Positions 35,830-45,712 of a stretch of DNA of 64,000 bases are shown here, one piece after another; the first letter of the stretch is position 1; every line of letters begins with the position of its first letter. The position numbers were made by a program, and so were the translations under genes. The notes beneath the pieces were generated by a model, which was not told where the DNA came from, searched no databases, and was given only the letters and a program-made list of their open reading frames with translations. This DNA comes from Sedimenticola selenatireducens DSM 17993 (lineage in GTDB: Bacteria; Pseudomonadota; Gammaproteobacteria; Chromatiales; Chromatiaceae): assembly GCF_000428045.1 (NCBI RefSeq), contig NZ_ATZE01000011.1:129243-193242 (forward strand), written 5' to 3'.

Positions 35830-37812
35830 GTGGAGCGATCGCGACTGGAAACACAGTTGAAGGCCTACGAGCAATGGAAAGCGGATATTATTCGTACGGT
35901 CAAGCTCTACTACAGCTGGTTGAGCAAACATCGCCTGGCGACGGATGAGAGTGAAAAACGCATCCGGGAGTGCCTGGCATCGCTCTATAGTGATCGTTTG
36001 ACCATCGCGTTCGTGGCCGAGTTCTCCCGCGGCAAGACCGAGTTGATCAACGCCATTTTTTTCTCTGACTTTGGCCGCCGCCTCCTCCCCTCCACCGCCG
36101 GCCGCACCACCATGTGCCCAACCGAGCTGTTCTATGATCAGCAGGCAGACCAATCCTATGTCCGGCTGTTGCCGATCGAAACCCGTCTGCAGGACACCAG
36201 CATTCGCGATCTGAAGCGTAAACCGGCGCTCTGGGTGACCTATCCGCTGAACCTGGACTCGGCGGATCAGGTCGAAGATTGCCTGCAGGAGGTGGTCAAG
36301 ACCCGCAAGGTCACTTTGGCCGAGGCGGTTCGCCTGGGCATGTATGACCCCCAGCAGCACCCCAATCAGAGCCGGCCCCCCGATTTCGTCGAGATACCCA
36401 AGTGGCGTCATGCCATGATCAGCTTCCCCCATCCCTTGTTGAAACAGGGGTTGACCATCCTCGACACCCCGGGACTCAATGCCCTGGGCAGCGAGCCGGA
36501 ACTGACCCTGAAGATGCTCCCCTCCGCCCAGGCGGTGCTGTTCGTACTGGCCGCCGATGCCGGCGTCACCCGCAGTGATCTCGAGATGTGGCAGAACCAT
36601 ATCAAGGGCTTTCAGCGCAGTCGCCAGCGCGGCCTGATCGTGGTGCTGAACAAGATCGACACGCTCTGGGATGAACTACAGGATGAGACGAGTATCAATG
36701 ACGCCATCAGCCGCCAGCGCAATCACACCGCCCAGATACTTGGGGTCAACCGCAAGGCGATATTCCCTGTCTCTGCCCACAAGGGCCTGCTGGGTAAGAT
36801 CAAGGGTGACGACAAGTTAATGGAGCAGAGTCGCCTGCTGAATCTGGAGCACTACCTGTCAAACGATATCCTCGACTCACGCCAGGAGATCATCAAGGAT
36901 ACGGTGACGGCCGAAATCAGCCAGATGGTCGAAAACACCCGCGGCATTGTCGCCACCAAACTTAACGGCATCCAGGCACAACTGGATGAACTGCGCCAGC
37001 TCAGCGGTAAAAGTCAGGAAGTGATCGAACACATGATGACCAAAACCCGCGCCGAACAGGCGGACTACATGCGCAACGTCAACAGCTTCCAGGCCAGCCG
37101 CAAAATCCTGAAAGAGCAGGCCACTACGCTGCGGGACGCCCTGGATCTGAAAAAACTGGAGCGCTCCATCACCGCAACCCACAACACCATGGCGGACAAC
37201 TGGACCACTCTCGGCCTCAAATCAAGCATGCGCAGCCTGTTCGACGGCATGCGCAGCGATATGCAGGTGGTGGTGGAACAGAGCGAGCAGGCACGCAAGC
37301 TGATCCGCAGTATCTATCGGCGGTTTCAGAATGAGCACGGCTTCTCCGTGGTGCAACCGAAGATGTTCTCTATCATGCGTTACCGGGTTGAGCTGGAGAT
37401 GCTCTATCAGGAGGCGGAAATTTTCCGCAAGAGCCCGGTTACCGCCATGACCGAAAAACACTTCGTTGTGAAGCGGTTCTTTGTTGCCATGGTGAGTCGG
37501 GCCAAGGATATCTTCTTCCAGGCCAGACAGGAAGTGGACAGCTGGCTCAGCACCGCATTGGAACCCCTCACCTTCCAGATCCGCGAACACAAGGAACAGA
37601 TGGAACGCCGCCTGCTGGACCTGCAGAAGATCAGCCGCTCCCGGGACACCCTGGACTCCAGGGTGACTGAACTGAAGAATCAGCACAATGCAGTGGCTAA
37701 GCAGCTGACCATTTTACGAAATATCCACAATACGTTGAATACCAGCTATCCGCTGGCGGAAGAGGCGCGACCGAAACCCAAACTGGTATCGACCAGAAAA
37801 ACCGCCAGTTGA
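35830..37812 (+). CDS. Dynamin-family GTPase
   Basis: A 660-residue bacterial dynamin-like protein. G1 is FVAEFSRGKTELINAIF near residue 65, G2 is probably STAGRTTMCPTEL, G3 LTILDTPGLNALGS near 215, and G4 VVLNKIDTLWDEL near 275. The rest (about 345-650) is almost entirely helical, with long heptad-like stretches such as HKEQMERRLLDLQKISRSR, as in the stalk of dynamins. No transmembrane helix is evident. Start GTG 35830 has AGGAG upstream. Relatives may remodel or protect membranes, but no function is assigned here. It lies between yggU and the DUF4426 gene, the position of metXW in Pseudomonas. Confidence 0.9.
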   Translation: MERSRLETQLKAYEQWKADIIRTVKLYYSWLSKHRLATDESEKRIRECLASLYSDRLTIAFVAEFSRGKTELINAIFFSDFGRRLLPSTAGRTTMCPTELFYDQQADQSYVRLLPIETRLQDTSIRDLKRKPALWVTYPLNLDSADQVEDCLQEVVKTRKVTLAEAVRLGMYDPQQHPNQSRPPDFVEIPKWRHAMISFPHPLLKQGLTILDTPGLNALGSEPELTLKMLPSAQAVLFVLAADAGVTRSDLEMWQNHIKGFQRSRQRGLIVVLNKIDTLWDELQDETSINDAISRQRNHTAQILGVNRKAIFPVSAHKGLLGKIKGDDKLMEQSRLLNLEHYLSNDILDSRQEIIKDTVTAEISQMVENTRGIVATKLNGIQAQLDELRQLSGKSQEVIEHMMTKTRAEQADYMRNVNSFQASRKILKEQATTLRDALDLKKLERSITATHNTMADNWTTLGLKSSMRSLFDGMRSDMQVVVEQSEQARKLIRSIYRRFQNEHGFSVVQPKMFSIMRYRVELEMLYQEAEIFRKSPVTAMTEKHFVVKRFFVAMVSRAKDIFFQARQEVDSWLSTALEPLTFQIREHKEQMERRLLDLQKISRSRDTLDSRVTELKNQHNAVAKQLTILRNIHNTLNTSYPLAEEARPKPKLVSTRKTAS

Positions 37813-37932
37813 GCCAGTCCGCCAGAATCAACTGCTGCCAGCAGCGCATTTTCATAAAGGCGCTTTAGCGCTATCCTTTAAGACAGAATGAGTTACCCCT
37901 CACACCGATGGACCCAGAAGAGAGGCAGCACC

Positions 37933-38379
37933 ATGCGAGTCCGGATTTCCACGATTGCCGTCACCCTGCTACTGCTGCTTACCGCCACATTGGTGGCTGC
38001 CGAAAACAGTACCCGGGCCAACGGTTACACCATCCATCACAACGCCATTCCAACGGCGCTGCTGAGCCCCGAGGTGGCAAGCAATTACCGGATTGTGCGC
38101 AGCAAGTACCGTGGGCTGCTGAATATCAGCGTAATCCGGGATGTCCCGGGCACGACCGGTCAGCCGGTGACGGCCAAGGTGTCGGCCTACGCATTGAATC
38201 TGATCGGCAGGCGCCATGGCATAGACCTCCGGGAGATCCGCGAGGCGGATGCCATCTACTACATCGGGGATTTTCCCATCGTCGACGGGGAGACCTTGAA
38301 TTTCATGCTTGAAGTGACCCCTGAAGGCAGCTCACGCCCGATCGACGCCACCTTGTCCCAGGATTTCTACATCGACTGA
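37933..38379 (+). CDS. DUF4426 secreted protein
   Basis: 148 residues from the ATG at 37933 (GAGAGG upstream). A signal peptide, MRVRISTIAVTLLLLLTATL, ends near LVAAENS. The mature part, GYTIHHNAIPTALLSPEVAS and NYRIVRSKYRGLLNISVIRD, fits DUF4426, a periplasmic family of unknown function that in Pseudomonas follows metX-metW. A start 15 codons upstream would spoil the signal peptide. It abuts the next small gene. Confidence 0.88.
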   Translation: MRVRISTIAVTLLLLLTATLVAAENSTRANGYTIHHNAIPTALLSPEVASNYRIVRSKYRGLLNISVIRDVPGTTGQPVTAKVSAYALNLIGRRHGIDLREIREADAIYYIGDFPIVDGETLNFMLEVTPEGSSRPIDATLSQDFYID

Positions 38380-38380
38380 A

Positions 38381-38566
38381 ATGGGCAACATACTCCCGTT
38401 CAAAAAGATCCGCGCCAGCGAACGCCACAAGGGCAATACACTTTGCCGCAACGGCCACCACAAATGGACACTTGATCAGTCCCAGGTATTCGATGTCAAG
38501 CAGGGCCGGCTGGTCAGTCGCTACCGCTGCAATCGTTGCGGCATCGTCCGCAACCGGGCGGAATAA
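38381..38566 (+). CDS. Small zinc-ribbon-like protein
   Basis: 61 residues starting one base after the DUF4426 stop. It has NTLCRNGHHKW and a later RYRCNRCGIVRN, so a C-x3-H plus C-x2-C set could bind one zinc. It is basic throughout. The tight junction with the preceding gene and the pattern of conserved-looking residues argue that it is real. I do not recognise the family; nucleic-acid binding is possible but unproven. Confidence 0.7.
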   Translation: MGNILPFKKIRASERHKGNTLCRNGHHKWTLDQSQVFDVKQGRLVSRYRCNRCGIVRNRAE

Positions 38567-38711
38567 GCCCGGCAGAGGATCTGCCCGACCAGACTGTAAC
38601 CGGCACGCTCCGGCAGCAAGAGGCTTGGACAATCCGGGCAAGGTCTGAAACAATGCCTGCGCTAAAAAAAGCTGTTGAATTTTAACCATATCGTCCCCCA
38701 CGACTCTCTTT

Positions 38712-39734
38712 ATGCTGTTAGATATTGTTGCCATCATTGCCGGTATTACCCTGCTGGTCTGGGGTGCCGACCGGTTTGTCATCGGCGCGTCCGGCATTGC
38801 CAGCAATCTGGGGCTGCCGCCGATGATCATCGGACTCACCATTGTCGGTTTCGGAACATCGGCCCCCGAGATACTGGTCTCCGGCATGGCCGCCGTGCAG
38901 GGAAACACCGGACTGGCCATCGGTAACTCTCTCGGTTCCAACATCGCCAATATCGGTCTGATCCTGGGTATCACCGCCCTGATTGCCCCCTTGAATGTCC
39001 AATCGGATACCCTGCGCCGGGAATATCCCATCCTGCTGGCGGTCTGTCTTGGCACCCTGCTGCTGATGCTGGATGGCACCCTGGGGAGAATCGATGGCAT
39101 GGTCCTGCTGGTGGGGCTGGTGGCGATGCTCTTCGCCATGGTGCGCATTGGCATGCGCAGTCTCGCCAGCGACCCGATAACCGCCGAGATCCTGGACGAA
39201 CTGCCCGAGGCGATGACCACCGCCAGGGCGGTGGTCAACTTCAGTCTAGGCCTGGCCCTGCTGCTGTTCAGCTCCCGCATCCTGGTCTGGGGTGCAGTCA
39301 ATATTGCCACCGCCTACGGCGTCAGCGACCTGATTATCGGCCTGACCATCGTCGCCTTGGGCACCAGCCTGCCGGAACTGGCAGCCAGTATCGCCAGCGC
39401 CCTGAAGAATGAGCACGATATTGCCATCGGTAATGTCATCGGCTCCAATATGTACAATCTGCTGGCGGTCCTGGCGGTGCCGGGACTGATTGCCCCCGGC
39501 CCGTTCGATCCGCTGGTATTGACCCGGGACATGCCGATGATGATCGGTCTGACGCTGGCGCTGTTTATCATCAGTTACGGCTTCGGCGGTACCGGGCGCA
39601 TCAACCGGATTGAAGGATTCCTGCTGGTACTGGCCTTTCTCGCCTATCAGGGGGTACTCTTCATGCACACCGGCAGTGTCAAGGCCGCTGAACCCGCGGC
39701 ATATCAACAGACAGTAGAGCAGCAAGCCACATGA
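38712..39734 (+). CDS. yrbG: Calcium/sodium antiporter YrbG
   Basis: 340 residues with about ten helices, in the CaCA exchanger superfamily. The two alpha repeats are visible: IIGLTIVGFGTSAPEILVSG with GNSLGSNIANIGLILG in the first half, and IIGLTIVALGTSLPELAASI with AIGNVIGSNMYNLLAVLAV in the second. The G-T-S-x-P-E motifs carry the ion-coordinating acidic residues. It heads the yrbG-kdsD-kdsC-lpt cluster as in E. coli. The stop overlaps kdsD by four bases. Confidence 0.95.
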   Translation: MLLDIVAIIAGITLLVWGADRFVIGASGIASNLGLPPMIIGLTIVGFGTSAPEILVSGMAAVQGNTGLAIGNSLGSNIANIGLILGITALIAPLNVQSDTLRREYPILLAVCLGTLLLMLDGTLGRIDGMVLLVGLVAMLFAMVRIGMRSLASDPITAEILDELPEAMTTARAVVNFSLGLALLLFSSRILVWGAVNIATAYGVSDLIIGLTIVALGTSLPELAASIASALKNEHDIAIGNVIGSNMYNLLAVLAVPGLIAPGPFDPLVLTRDMPMMIGLTLALFIISYGFGGTGRINRIEGFLLVLAFLAYQGVLFMHTGSVKAAEPAAYQQTVEQQAT

Positions 39735-40729
39735 ACAAGGACTGCAAGCCCTCTCCCGAAGAGGCAAAAAAACTCCAGGCCCTGGGACTGGCGGTGATTC
39801 ATAACGAAGCATCAGCCATCCAGGCGCTATCTGATCGGATCAATGGCGATTTTGCCCATGCCTGCGGCATTATGCTGAACTGTGAAGGCCGTATCGTGGT
39901 GACCGGCATGGGTAAATCGGGCCACATCGGCAGCAAAATCGCCGCTACCCTGGCCAGCACCGGAAGTCCGGCCTTCTTTGTCCACCCGGGCGAGGCCAGC
40001 CATGGCGATCTGGGCATGATCACCGCCAAGGATGTGGTACTGGCCCTCTCCAACTCGGGAGAGACCAGCGAGCTGCTCACCATCCTGCCGCTGATCAAGC
40101 GCCTGGGCGTCCCGTTGATTGCCATGACGGGTAATCCTCAATCCAACCTGGCCCAGCAGGCTGATGTCCATATCGACGTCAGCGTGGCACAGGAGGCCTG
40201 CCCACTCAATCTGGCACCCACATCCAGCACCACCGCCACCCTGGCCATGGGGGATGCGCTGGCCATCGCGCTACTGGAGGCGCGGGGCTTCACCGAGCAG
40301 GATTTTGCCCGCTCCCATCCCGGCGGCAGTCTTGGTCGCCGGCTACTGCTGATGGTGAGTGATGTCATGGTAACGGGCGAACAGATACCCCGGGTGTCCG
40401 ACCGGGCGAGCCTTAAAGATGCATTGCTGGAGATGACCAGGAAGGGGCTGGGCATGACGGCGATAATTGATGAACAGGGTCGTCTCGCCGGGATCTATAC
40501 GGATGGCGACCTGCGCCGCACCCTTGACCGGCCGATCGATATACGTAACTGCCTGATAACCGACGTCATGACCCACGGCAGCACCACGGCCAGAGCCGAC
40601 ATGCTGGCAGCCGAGGTGCTGAAAATCATGCAGGAGAAGAAGATCAACTCCCTGTTTATAGTGGATGACCGGCAGATACCGATCGGCGCCCTGAATATGC
40701 ACACCCTGTTGCTGGCGGGCATCGTCTGA
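39731..40729 (+). CDS. kdsD: Arabinose-5-phosphate isomerase
   Basis: Converts ribulose 5-phosphate to arabinose 5-phosphate for Kdo synthesis. 332 residues: an SIS domain (VVTGMGKSGHIGSKIAATLA, ALSNSGETSELLTILPLIKR, GDALAIALLEARGF), then two CBS domains from about residue 205 (MVSDVMVTGEQIPRV and LITDVMTHGSTTARA). The overlap with yrbG indicates co-expression. kdsC follows 52 bases on. Confidence 0.97.
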   Translation: MNKDCKPSPEEAKKLQALGLAVIHNEASAIQALSDRINGDFAHACGIMLNCEGRIVVTGMGKSGHIGSKIAATLASTGSPAFFVHPGEASHGDLGMITAKDVVLALSNSGETSELLTILPLIKRLGVPLIAMTGNPQSNLAQQADVHIDVSVAQEACPLNLAPTSSTTATLAMGDALAIALLEARGFTEQDFARSHPGGSLGRRLLLMVSDVMVTGEQIPRVSDRASLKDALLEMTRKGLGMTAIIDEQGRLAGIYTDGDLRRTLDRPIDIRNCLITDVMTHGSTTARADMLAAEVLKIMQEKKINSLFIVDDRQIPIGALNMHTLLLAGIV

Positions 40730-40781
40730 GCGATGAATGCCTTGTGGCAACTTACTTAATGCGGTAGGAAAGATTTAAAAG

Positions 40782-41306
40782 ATGCAGGAGATCCTGAACC
40801 GGGCGAAACAGATCCGCCTGATTATCTTTGATGTGGACGGGGTCCTGACCGACGGCGGCCTCTACCTGGGGGATGACGGGCAGGAGTACAAGGCGTTCAA
40901 CTCCAAGGATGGCCTTGGCATGAAGCTGCTGCAGAAGAGCGGCGTGGAGATCGGCATTATCACCGGACGCACCTCCAACGTAGTAACCATTCGCATGGAG
41001 AGCCTGGGTATCCGCGATGTCTATCAGGGACAACGCCACAAGGTCCCGGCCTTCGAAGAGCTGCGGGACAAACTGGGCCTCAAAAATGAACAGATTGCCT
41101 ATGTGGGTGATGACGTGGTCGACCTGCCCATCATGCGTCAGGTCGGGTTGGCGATTACCGTACAGGACGCCCACCCGCTGGTAAAACAACATGCCCACTG
41201 GCAGACTTTGGCCGGTGGTGGCCGTGGGGCGGCACGCGAGATCTGCGAAATGCTGATGGAGGCGCAGGGAACCCTGGAGCAGGCATTTGAAAAATATCTC
41301 AAGTAA
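40782..41306 (+). CDS. kdsC: Kdo-8-phosphate phosphatase
   Basis: HAD-superfamily C0 phosphatase giving free Kdo. 174 residues, typical. The nucleophile motif LIIFDVDGVLTDGGLYLGDD is at residues 13-32, motif II IGIITGRTSNVV, and motif III AYVGDDVVDLPIMRQVGLAI with the metal-binding aspartates. HAHWQTLAGGGRGAAREICE is the family's C-terminal loop. It follows kdsD with 52 bases between. Confidence 0.97.
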   Translation: MQEILNRAKQIRLIIFDVDGVLTDGGLYLGDDGQEYKAFNSKDGLGMKLLQKSGVEIGIITGRTSNVVTIRMESLGIRDVYQGQRHKVPAFEELRDKLGLKNEQIAYVGDDVVDLPIMRQVGLAITVQDAHPLVKQHAHWQTLAGGGRGAAREICEMLMEAQGTLEQAFEKYLK

Positions 41307-41348
41307 AGCATCGATCACCCCGGTACCGCTGGCGGGAAGCAACGCCTT

Positions 41349-41918
41349 ATGATCGATCAGAAAAACCTGATGATCGGCGGCATCCTGCTGCTACTTGTCG
41401 CGGGCACCTTCTGGCTGTCCAGACAGAACACAGCGGAAGATCCGGGGTACACCACCCGTGAACACAGGGCCGATTACTACCTGGAAGGGGTTGACTCCAC
41501 CTTGATGGATCTCTCCGGCAAACCAGGCAAACGCCTGGTTGCCGAACGCATGACCCATTTTATGGACGACGACAGTACCGAATTGAAGTTACCCCGCCTC
41601 ACCCTGTATGACCTGGACCGGCCGCCCTGGCGGGTCAACTCCGAAACTGGCTGGCTATCGGGGGATGGGGAGGTGCTTCTTTTGCAGGGTGCGGTTAAAA
41701 TCGACCGTTCTGCGGCACTTGGGGTACGCCCGATGCGTATCAGAACCCGGGATCTGCGCGTGCAGCCGGGCGACAACTACGTGGAGACCGACGCTGAAGT
41801 GAACGTCCGCAGCAACAAGGACCACATCGACGCCAAAGGCATGCAGATATGGCTCCAGCAGCCAATCCGCATCAAACTACTTGCCAATGTACGAGGACGC
41901 TATGAAGTCAATCCCTAA
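41349..41918 (+). CDS. lptC: LPS export protein LptC
   Basis: 189 residues. A single N-terminal membrane anchor (NLMIGGILLLLVAGTFWLSR) is followed by a periplasmic beta domain (YYLEGVDSTLMDLSGKPGKR, LTLYDLDRPPWRVNSETGWL and VNVRSNKDHIDAKGMQIWLQ), which fits LptC. It forms part of the LPS bridge from LptB2FG to LptA. The end overlaps the lptA start by 17 bases. Confidence 0.93.
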   Translation: MIDQKNLMIGGILLLLVAGTFWLSRQNTAEDPGYTTREHRADYYLEGVDSTLMDLSGKPGKRLVAERMTHFMDDDSTELKLPRLTLYDLDRPPWRVNSETGWLSGDGEVLLLQGAVKIDRSAALGVRPMRIRTRDLRVQPGDNYVETDAEVNVRSNKDHIDAKGMQIWLQQPIRIKLLANVRGRYEVNP

Positions 41919-42417
41919 GCCCCATCACACTGGCCGGCGCTGGTTCGCCATTGCCCTGCTGCTGATACTGCCGGGAGTTGTATCCGCCCTGCAGTCGGAC
42001 AAGGACCAACCCATCTATATCGAGGCCGACGCGGTCGATATCGATGACCGAAGCGGCATCAGTACCTATAAAGGCAATGTGGAACTGACCCAGGGAAGCA
42101 TCATTATCAAGGCCGACAAGGTAACAGTTACCCAGCGCCAGAACGAGACTGATCAGATCGAGGCGGTCGGCAAGCCGGTCACTTTTCAGCAGGATACTGA
42201 AGACGGCAAGGGCACTATCAAGGGCCGCGCCAAGAAGACCGAGTACTCTGCCAACAGCGAAATCATCAATATGATCGGTGACGCCGTACTCACCCAGGGT
42301 CAGGACACCTTCAAGAGCGACCGGATCATCTATGATCGCGCCCGGGCGGTAGTGAAGGCAGGTGCCAGCGCCAAGGGCAAAGAGCGCGTCAAGGTCACCA
42401 TCGGTGGAAAAAAGTAA
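41902..42417 (+). CDS. lptA: LPS export periplasmic protein LptA
   Basis: 171 residues from the ATG at 41902 (GAGG upstream). The signal peptide [20 protein letters not shown] is followed by the OstA-like beta-jellyroll: [60 protein letters not shown]. LptA forms the periplasmic bridge for lipopolysaccharide. A start 7 codons upstream exists but lacks the spacing. Confidence 0.94.
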   Translation: MKSIPKPHHTGRRWFAIALLLILPGVVSALQSDKDQPIYIEADAVDIDDRSGISTYKGNVELTQGSIIIKADKVTVTQRQNETDQIEAVGKPVTFQQDTEDGKGTIKGRAKKTEYSANSEIINMIGDAVLTQGQDTFKSDRIIYDRARAVVKAGASAKGKERVKVTIGGKK

Positions 42418-42424
42418 TCGATCC

Positions 42425-43150
42425 ATGACCCTGCTGGCTGCTGACAATCTGGCGAAACACTATCGCCGCCGCGCCGTGGTGAACGGTGTCTCCCTGAACG
42501 TTTTGAGCGGTGAAGTGGTGGGGCTGCTGGGACCCAACGGCGCCGGCAAGACCACCTGCTTCTACATGATTGCCGGACTGGTTCCCTCGGAAGGTGGAAC
42601 CATCCGCATAGACGGTCATGACATCACTGCCCTGCCGATGCACGCCCGGGCGCGCCTCGGCCTGGGTTATCTGGCCCAGGAACCCTCCATCTTCCGCAAG
42701 CTGACCGTATTCAATAATATTTTCGCCATCCTGGAGACCCGCAAGGATCTGCGACGCCCGGAACAGATCGAGGCCTGCGAAGCACTGCTGGTGGACTTTA
42801 ACCTCACCCATCTGCGCAACAACCAGGCGATGAGTCTCTCCGGGGGTGAACGTCGCCGCCTGGAGATCGCCCGATCACTGGCCATGGAGCCCCGCTTCAT
42901 ACTGCTTGACGAACCATTCGCCGGTATCGACCCGATCTCGGTCAAGGACATACAGAATATTATCCGTACACTCTCATCCCGGGGGATCGGCGTACTGATC
43001 ACCGATCACAATGTCCGGGAGACCCTCGGCATCTGTCAGCGCGCCTATATTATCAGCGAAGGCAAGGTGCTGGCGGAGGGCGAACCGGAGCAGATTCTGG
43101 CCAATCAGGAAGTGCGCTCCGTCTACCTGGGAAAAGAGTTCAGTCTCTAG
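42425..43150 (+). CDS. lptB: LPS export ABC transporter ATPase LptB
   Basis: 241 residues from the ATG at 42425. Walker A is [20 protein letters not shown] near residue 40, the Q-loop region [17 protein letters not shown], the signature [19 protein letters not shown], Walker [21 protein letters not shown] and the H-loop [19 protein letters not shown]. It powers LptFG; lptFG themselves are not here, as is usual. The frame runs 21 codons upstream over lptA, without a start signal. Confidence 0.97.
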   Translation: MTLLAADNLAKHYRRRAVVNGVSLNVLSGEVVGLLGPNGAGKTTCFYMIAGLVPSEGGTIRIDGHDITALPMHARARLGLGYLAQEPSIFRKLTVFNNIFAILETRKDLRRPEQIEACEALLVDFNLTHLRNNQAMSLSGGERRRLEIARSLAMEPRFILLDEPFAGIDPISVKDIQNIIRTLSSRGIGVLITDHNVRETLGICQRAYIISEGKVLAEGEPEQILANQEVRSVYLGKEFSL

Positions 43151-43270
43151 AGTTGATCATCAGTTGATTGACGGCAATAAACCATTTTCTCCTTGTGCGT
43201 CTGGTGATTTTTTACGCTAGAATGAAACTGTGAAAACCATACAAATTACGTACCAGATCCAGATACCCGC

Positions 43271-44773
43271 ATGAAGCAAACGCTCCAGCTTCGCCTTGGC
43301 CAACATCTCACCATGACGCCGCAGTTGCAGCAGGCCATCCGCTTGCTGCAACTCTCTACGCTGGATCTCAAGCAGGAGATTCAGGAGGCGCTCGACTCCA
43401 ACCTGATGCTGGAGACCGAAGAGGAGAACAGCGCCCGCGAAGAGGCCCGTGGGAATGAACAAGAGCGCACCATCGAGCGGCTCAATGGCGATGGCCTGAA
43501 AGGGGACAAGGCCAGCAGCAATGACCTCAACAACGAAAAAGAGGTCAACGGCGAGGCAAACTCCATACCGGAAGAGCTGCCGGTGGACAGCGGCTGGGAC
43601 GATGTCTACGACAGCACGCTACCACCCTCTTCCGGACTGGCATCCCGGGACGCCGGCGACAGTGACTACCTGGCCCAGCGCCGCAGTGCCCGCACCCTCT
43701 ATGACTATCTCACCTGGCAGTTGAACCTGACCCCGTTCAGCGATCTGGACCGCGAGATTGCCGTCTCAATCATTGACGGCATCGATGAAGACGGTTACCT
43801 GAGGATGGATCTGAACGAGATTCTTGTCAGCATGTCCGCTGACGAGGTTGAGCTGGATGAGATCGAAGCGGTGCTGCACCGGATTCAGCAATTTGATCCA
43901 CCCGGCGTGGGCGCGCGTGACCTGAGGGAGTGCCTGCTGATCCAGCTAAGTCAGCTGACGGATCCCCATCCGTGCATGGCCCTGACCACTCAGCTGATCA
44001 ACAATCACTTCGACCTGCTGGCCCAGCAGGATCATAACCAGATCAAACGCAAGCTGAAGATTGATGACGACACCCTGAAATCGATTAATCAGCTGATCCG
44101 CTCGCTGATACCGCGCCCCGGCAGCCTGGTGGCCGAAACCGAACCCCAATATGTCATTCCCGACGTATTCGTGACCCGCCGGGATGGCGTCTGGCATGTG
44201 GATCTGAACGCTGATGCCGCCCCCAAACTCCGGGTTAACCCGGAATACGCGCGGCTGATCCGGCGCGCCGACAACAGCGACGACAACAACTACCTGAAGA
44301 ATCATCTGCAGGAAGCGCGCTGGTTTATCAAAAGTCTGATGAGCCGCAATGAAACGCTGTTGCGCGTGGCCACCAAGATTGTCGAACTGCAGCGCGGATT
44401 CTTCGAGCACGGCGAAGAGGCGATGAAGCCCCTGGTATTGAGGGACATCGCCGAGGCCCTGGAGCTGCATGAATCCACCATATCCAGGGTCACCACGCAA
44501 AAATATATGCATACCCCCCGGGGTACGCTGGAATTCAAGTATTTCTTCTCCAGCCATGTCAGCACGGCTGGAGGCGGAGAGTGTTCCGCCACCGCGATAC
44601 GCGCACTGATCAAGAAACTGGTCGCTGCCGAGAAGCCGAACAAGCCACTCAGCGACAACAAACTGGCGAGCATACTCGCCGATCAGGGCATTCAGGTCGC
44701 ACGGCGGACGGTAGCAAAATACCGCGAGTCCATGGCGATCCCGCCATCAAACGAGCGAAAGCGCCTCGTCTAG
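43271..44773 (+). CDS. rpoN: RNA polymerase sigma-54 factor
   Basis: 500 residues. Region I is the Gln/Leu-rich MKQTLQLRLGQHLTMTPQLQ through LDLKQEIQEAL, followed by an acidic region II, the core-binding region III (LDREIAVSIIDGIDEDGYLR, FDPPGVGARDLRECLLIQLS), the helix-turn-helix ESTISRVTTQKYMHTPRGTL, and the RpoN box ARRTVAKYRESM near residue 480. It directs nitrogen, pilus and other activator-dependent promoters; pilA is often among these. It is followed directly by the hpf and PTS genes, whose products feed nitrogen status into the cell. Confidence 0.98.
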   Translation: MKQTLQLRLGQHLTMTPQLQQAIRLLQLSTLDLKQEIQEALDSNLMLETEEENSAREEARGNEQERTIERLNGDGLKGDKASSNDLNNEKEVNGEANSIPEELPVDSGWDDVYDSTLPPSSGLASRDAGDSDYLAQRRSARTLYDYLTWQLNLTPFSDLDREIAVSIIDGIDEDGYLRMDLNEILVSMSADEVELDEIEAVLHRIQQFDPPGVGARDLRECLLIQLSQLTDPHPCMALTTQLINNHFDLLAQQDHNQIKRKLKIDDDTLKSINQLIRSLIPRPGSLVAETEPQYVIPDVFVTRRDGVWHVDLNADAAPKLRVNPEYARLIRRADNSDDNNYLKNHLQEARWFIKSLMSRNETLLRVATKIVELQRGFFEHGEEAMKPLVLRDIAEALELHESTISRVTTQKYMHTPRGTLEFKYFFSSHVSTAGGGECSATAIRALIKKLVAAEKPNKPLSDNKLASILADQGIQVARRTVAKYRESMAIPPSNERKRLV

Positions 44774-44797
44774 AGGCCAGTAACCAAGGAGCAAATC

Positions 44798-45133
44798 ATG
44801 CAAATCAGCATCACCGGTCATCATGTGGACATCACCGAAGCCATGCGCAACTATGTCGAAACAAAATTCGAGCGCCTGGAACGGCACTTTGATCATGTCA
44901 CCAAGATCCATGTCATCCTGAGTGTTGAGAAACTGCGCCAGAAGGCGGAAGCTACTCTCCATGTGAATGGCGCCGATGTCTTTGCCGACTGTGAAGAAGA
45001 GGATATGTATGCCGCCATCGACGGTCTGGTGGATAAAATCGACCGTCAGGTGAAAAAGCTCAAGGAGAAAAGCACCAACCATCGCAATGGTGTAGGCATG
45101 AAGGGAATCGATCCCGCCAACGCCGAAATCTAA
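44798..45133 (+). CDS. hpf: Ribosome hibernation promoting factor, short form
   Basis: 111 residues; binds the ribosome near the decoding centre in stationary phase. Motifs: MQISITGHHVDITEAMRNYV, TKFERLERHFDHVTKIHVIL and ADCEEEDMYAAIDGLVDKID. This is the short form, lacking the C-terminal dimer domain of long HPF. A clear AAGGAG site lies before the ATG. It follows rpoN as in E. coli. Confidence 0.95.
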   Translation: MQISITGHHVDITEAMRNYVETKFERLERHFDHVTKIHVILSVEKLRQKAEATLHVNGADVFADCEEEDMYAAIDGLVDKIDRQVKKLKEKSTNHRNGVGMKGIDPANAEI

Positions 45134-45148
45134 TCAACAGGCAAAATC

Positions 45149-45625
45149 ATGTTTCCCGCAAATTTCATTACTGCCGAACGCATCAGCGCCGCGAATCCGG
45201 CCGCCAGTAAAAAGCGCGTACTCGAAGAGATAGCCGGACTGCTGGCCTCTTCCTCGGAGGAGCTCAACCAGGGTACTGTGTTCGACAAACTGCTTGAGCG
45301 GGAGCGATTGGGCAGCACCGGGCTGGGGCATGGCATAGCACTGCCCCACGCCCGTGTTGCCGGTGTCACGGAGGCCCGGGGCGCCTTCATCCAGCTCCAG
45401 TCCGGCGCCGATTTCGACGCTATAGACCAGCAACCGGTCGACCTGGTGTTCGGCCTCCTGGTACCGGAAGAGGCGACAGAAGAACATCTGCAACTCCTGG
45501 CAAAACTGGCCACTCTGTTCAGTGACGAAGCATTCTGCCAGAAACTCAGAAAAGCCCGGGACAGCGAGACACTGCTACAGGAGTTCATACAACAGGAACC
45601 GATGCCGATAAGCGCCAGCGGCTGA
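45149..45625 (+). CDS. ptsN: Nitrogen-regulatory PTS EIIA component PtsN
   Basis: 158 residues of the EIIA-Ntr fold. The phosphorylated His is in STGLGHGIALPHARVAGV near residue 68; the N-terminal ITAERISAANPAASKKRVLE and KLATLFSDEAFCQKLRKA are typical. It receives phosphate from the HPr-like protein encoded two genes on, and in other species it controls potassium transport and stress responses. It is 15 bases after hpf. Confidence 0.95.
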   Translation: MFPANFITAERISAANPAASKKRVLEEIAGLLASSSEELNQGTVFDKLLERERLGSTGLGHGIALPHARVAGVTEARGAFIQLQSGADFDAIDQQPVDLVFGLLVPEEATEEHLQLLAKLATLFSDEAFCQKLRKARDSETLLQEFIQQEPMPISASG

Positions 45626-45712
45626 TCCCTGGCCGCCTACAGAGGATCTCTGTTTTCGCTGCCGACACGCTTTTCTGCCATCCATCGTGTAATCAGAGGT
45701 AACGGAGACCCT

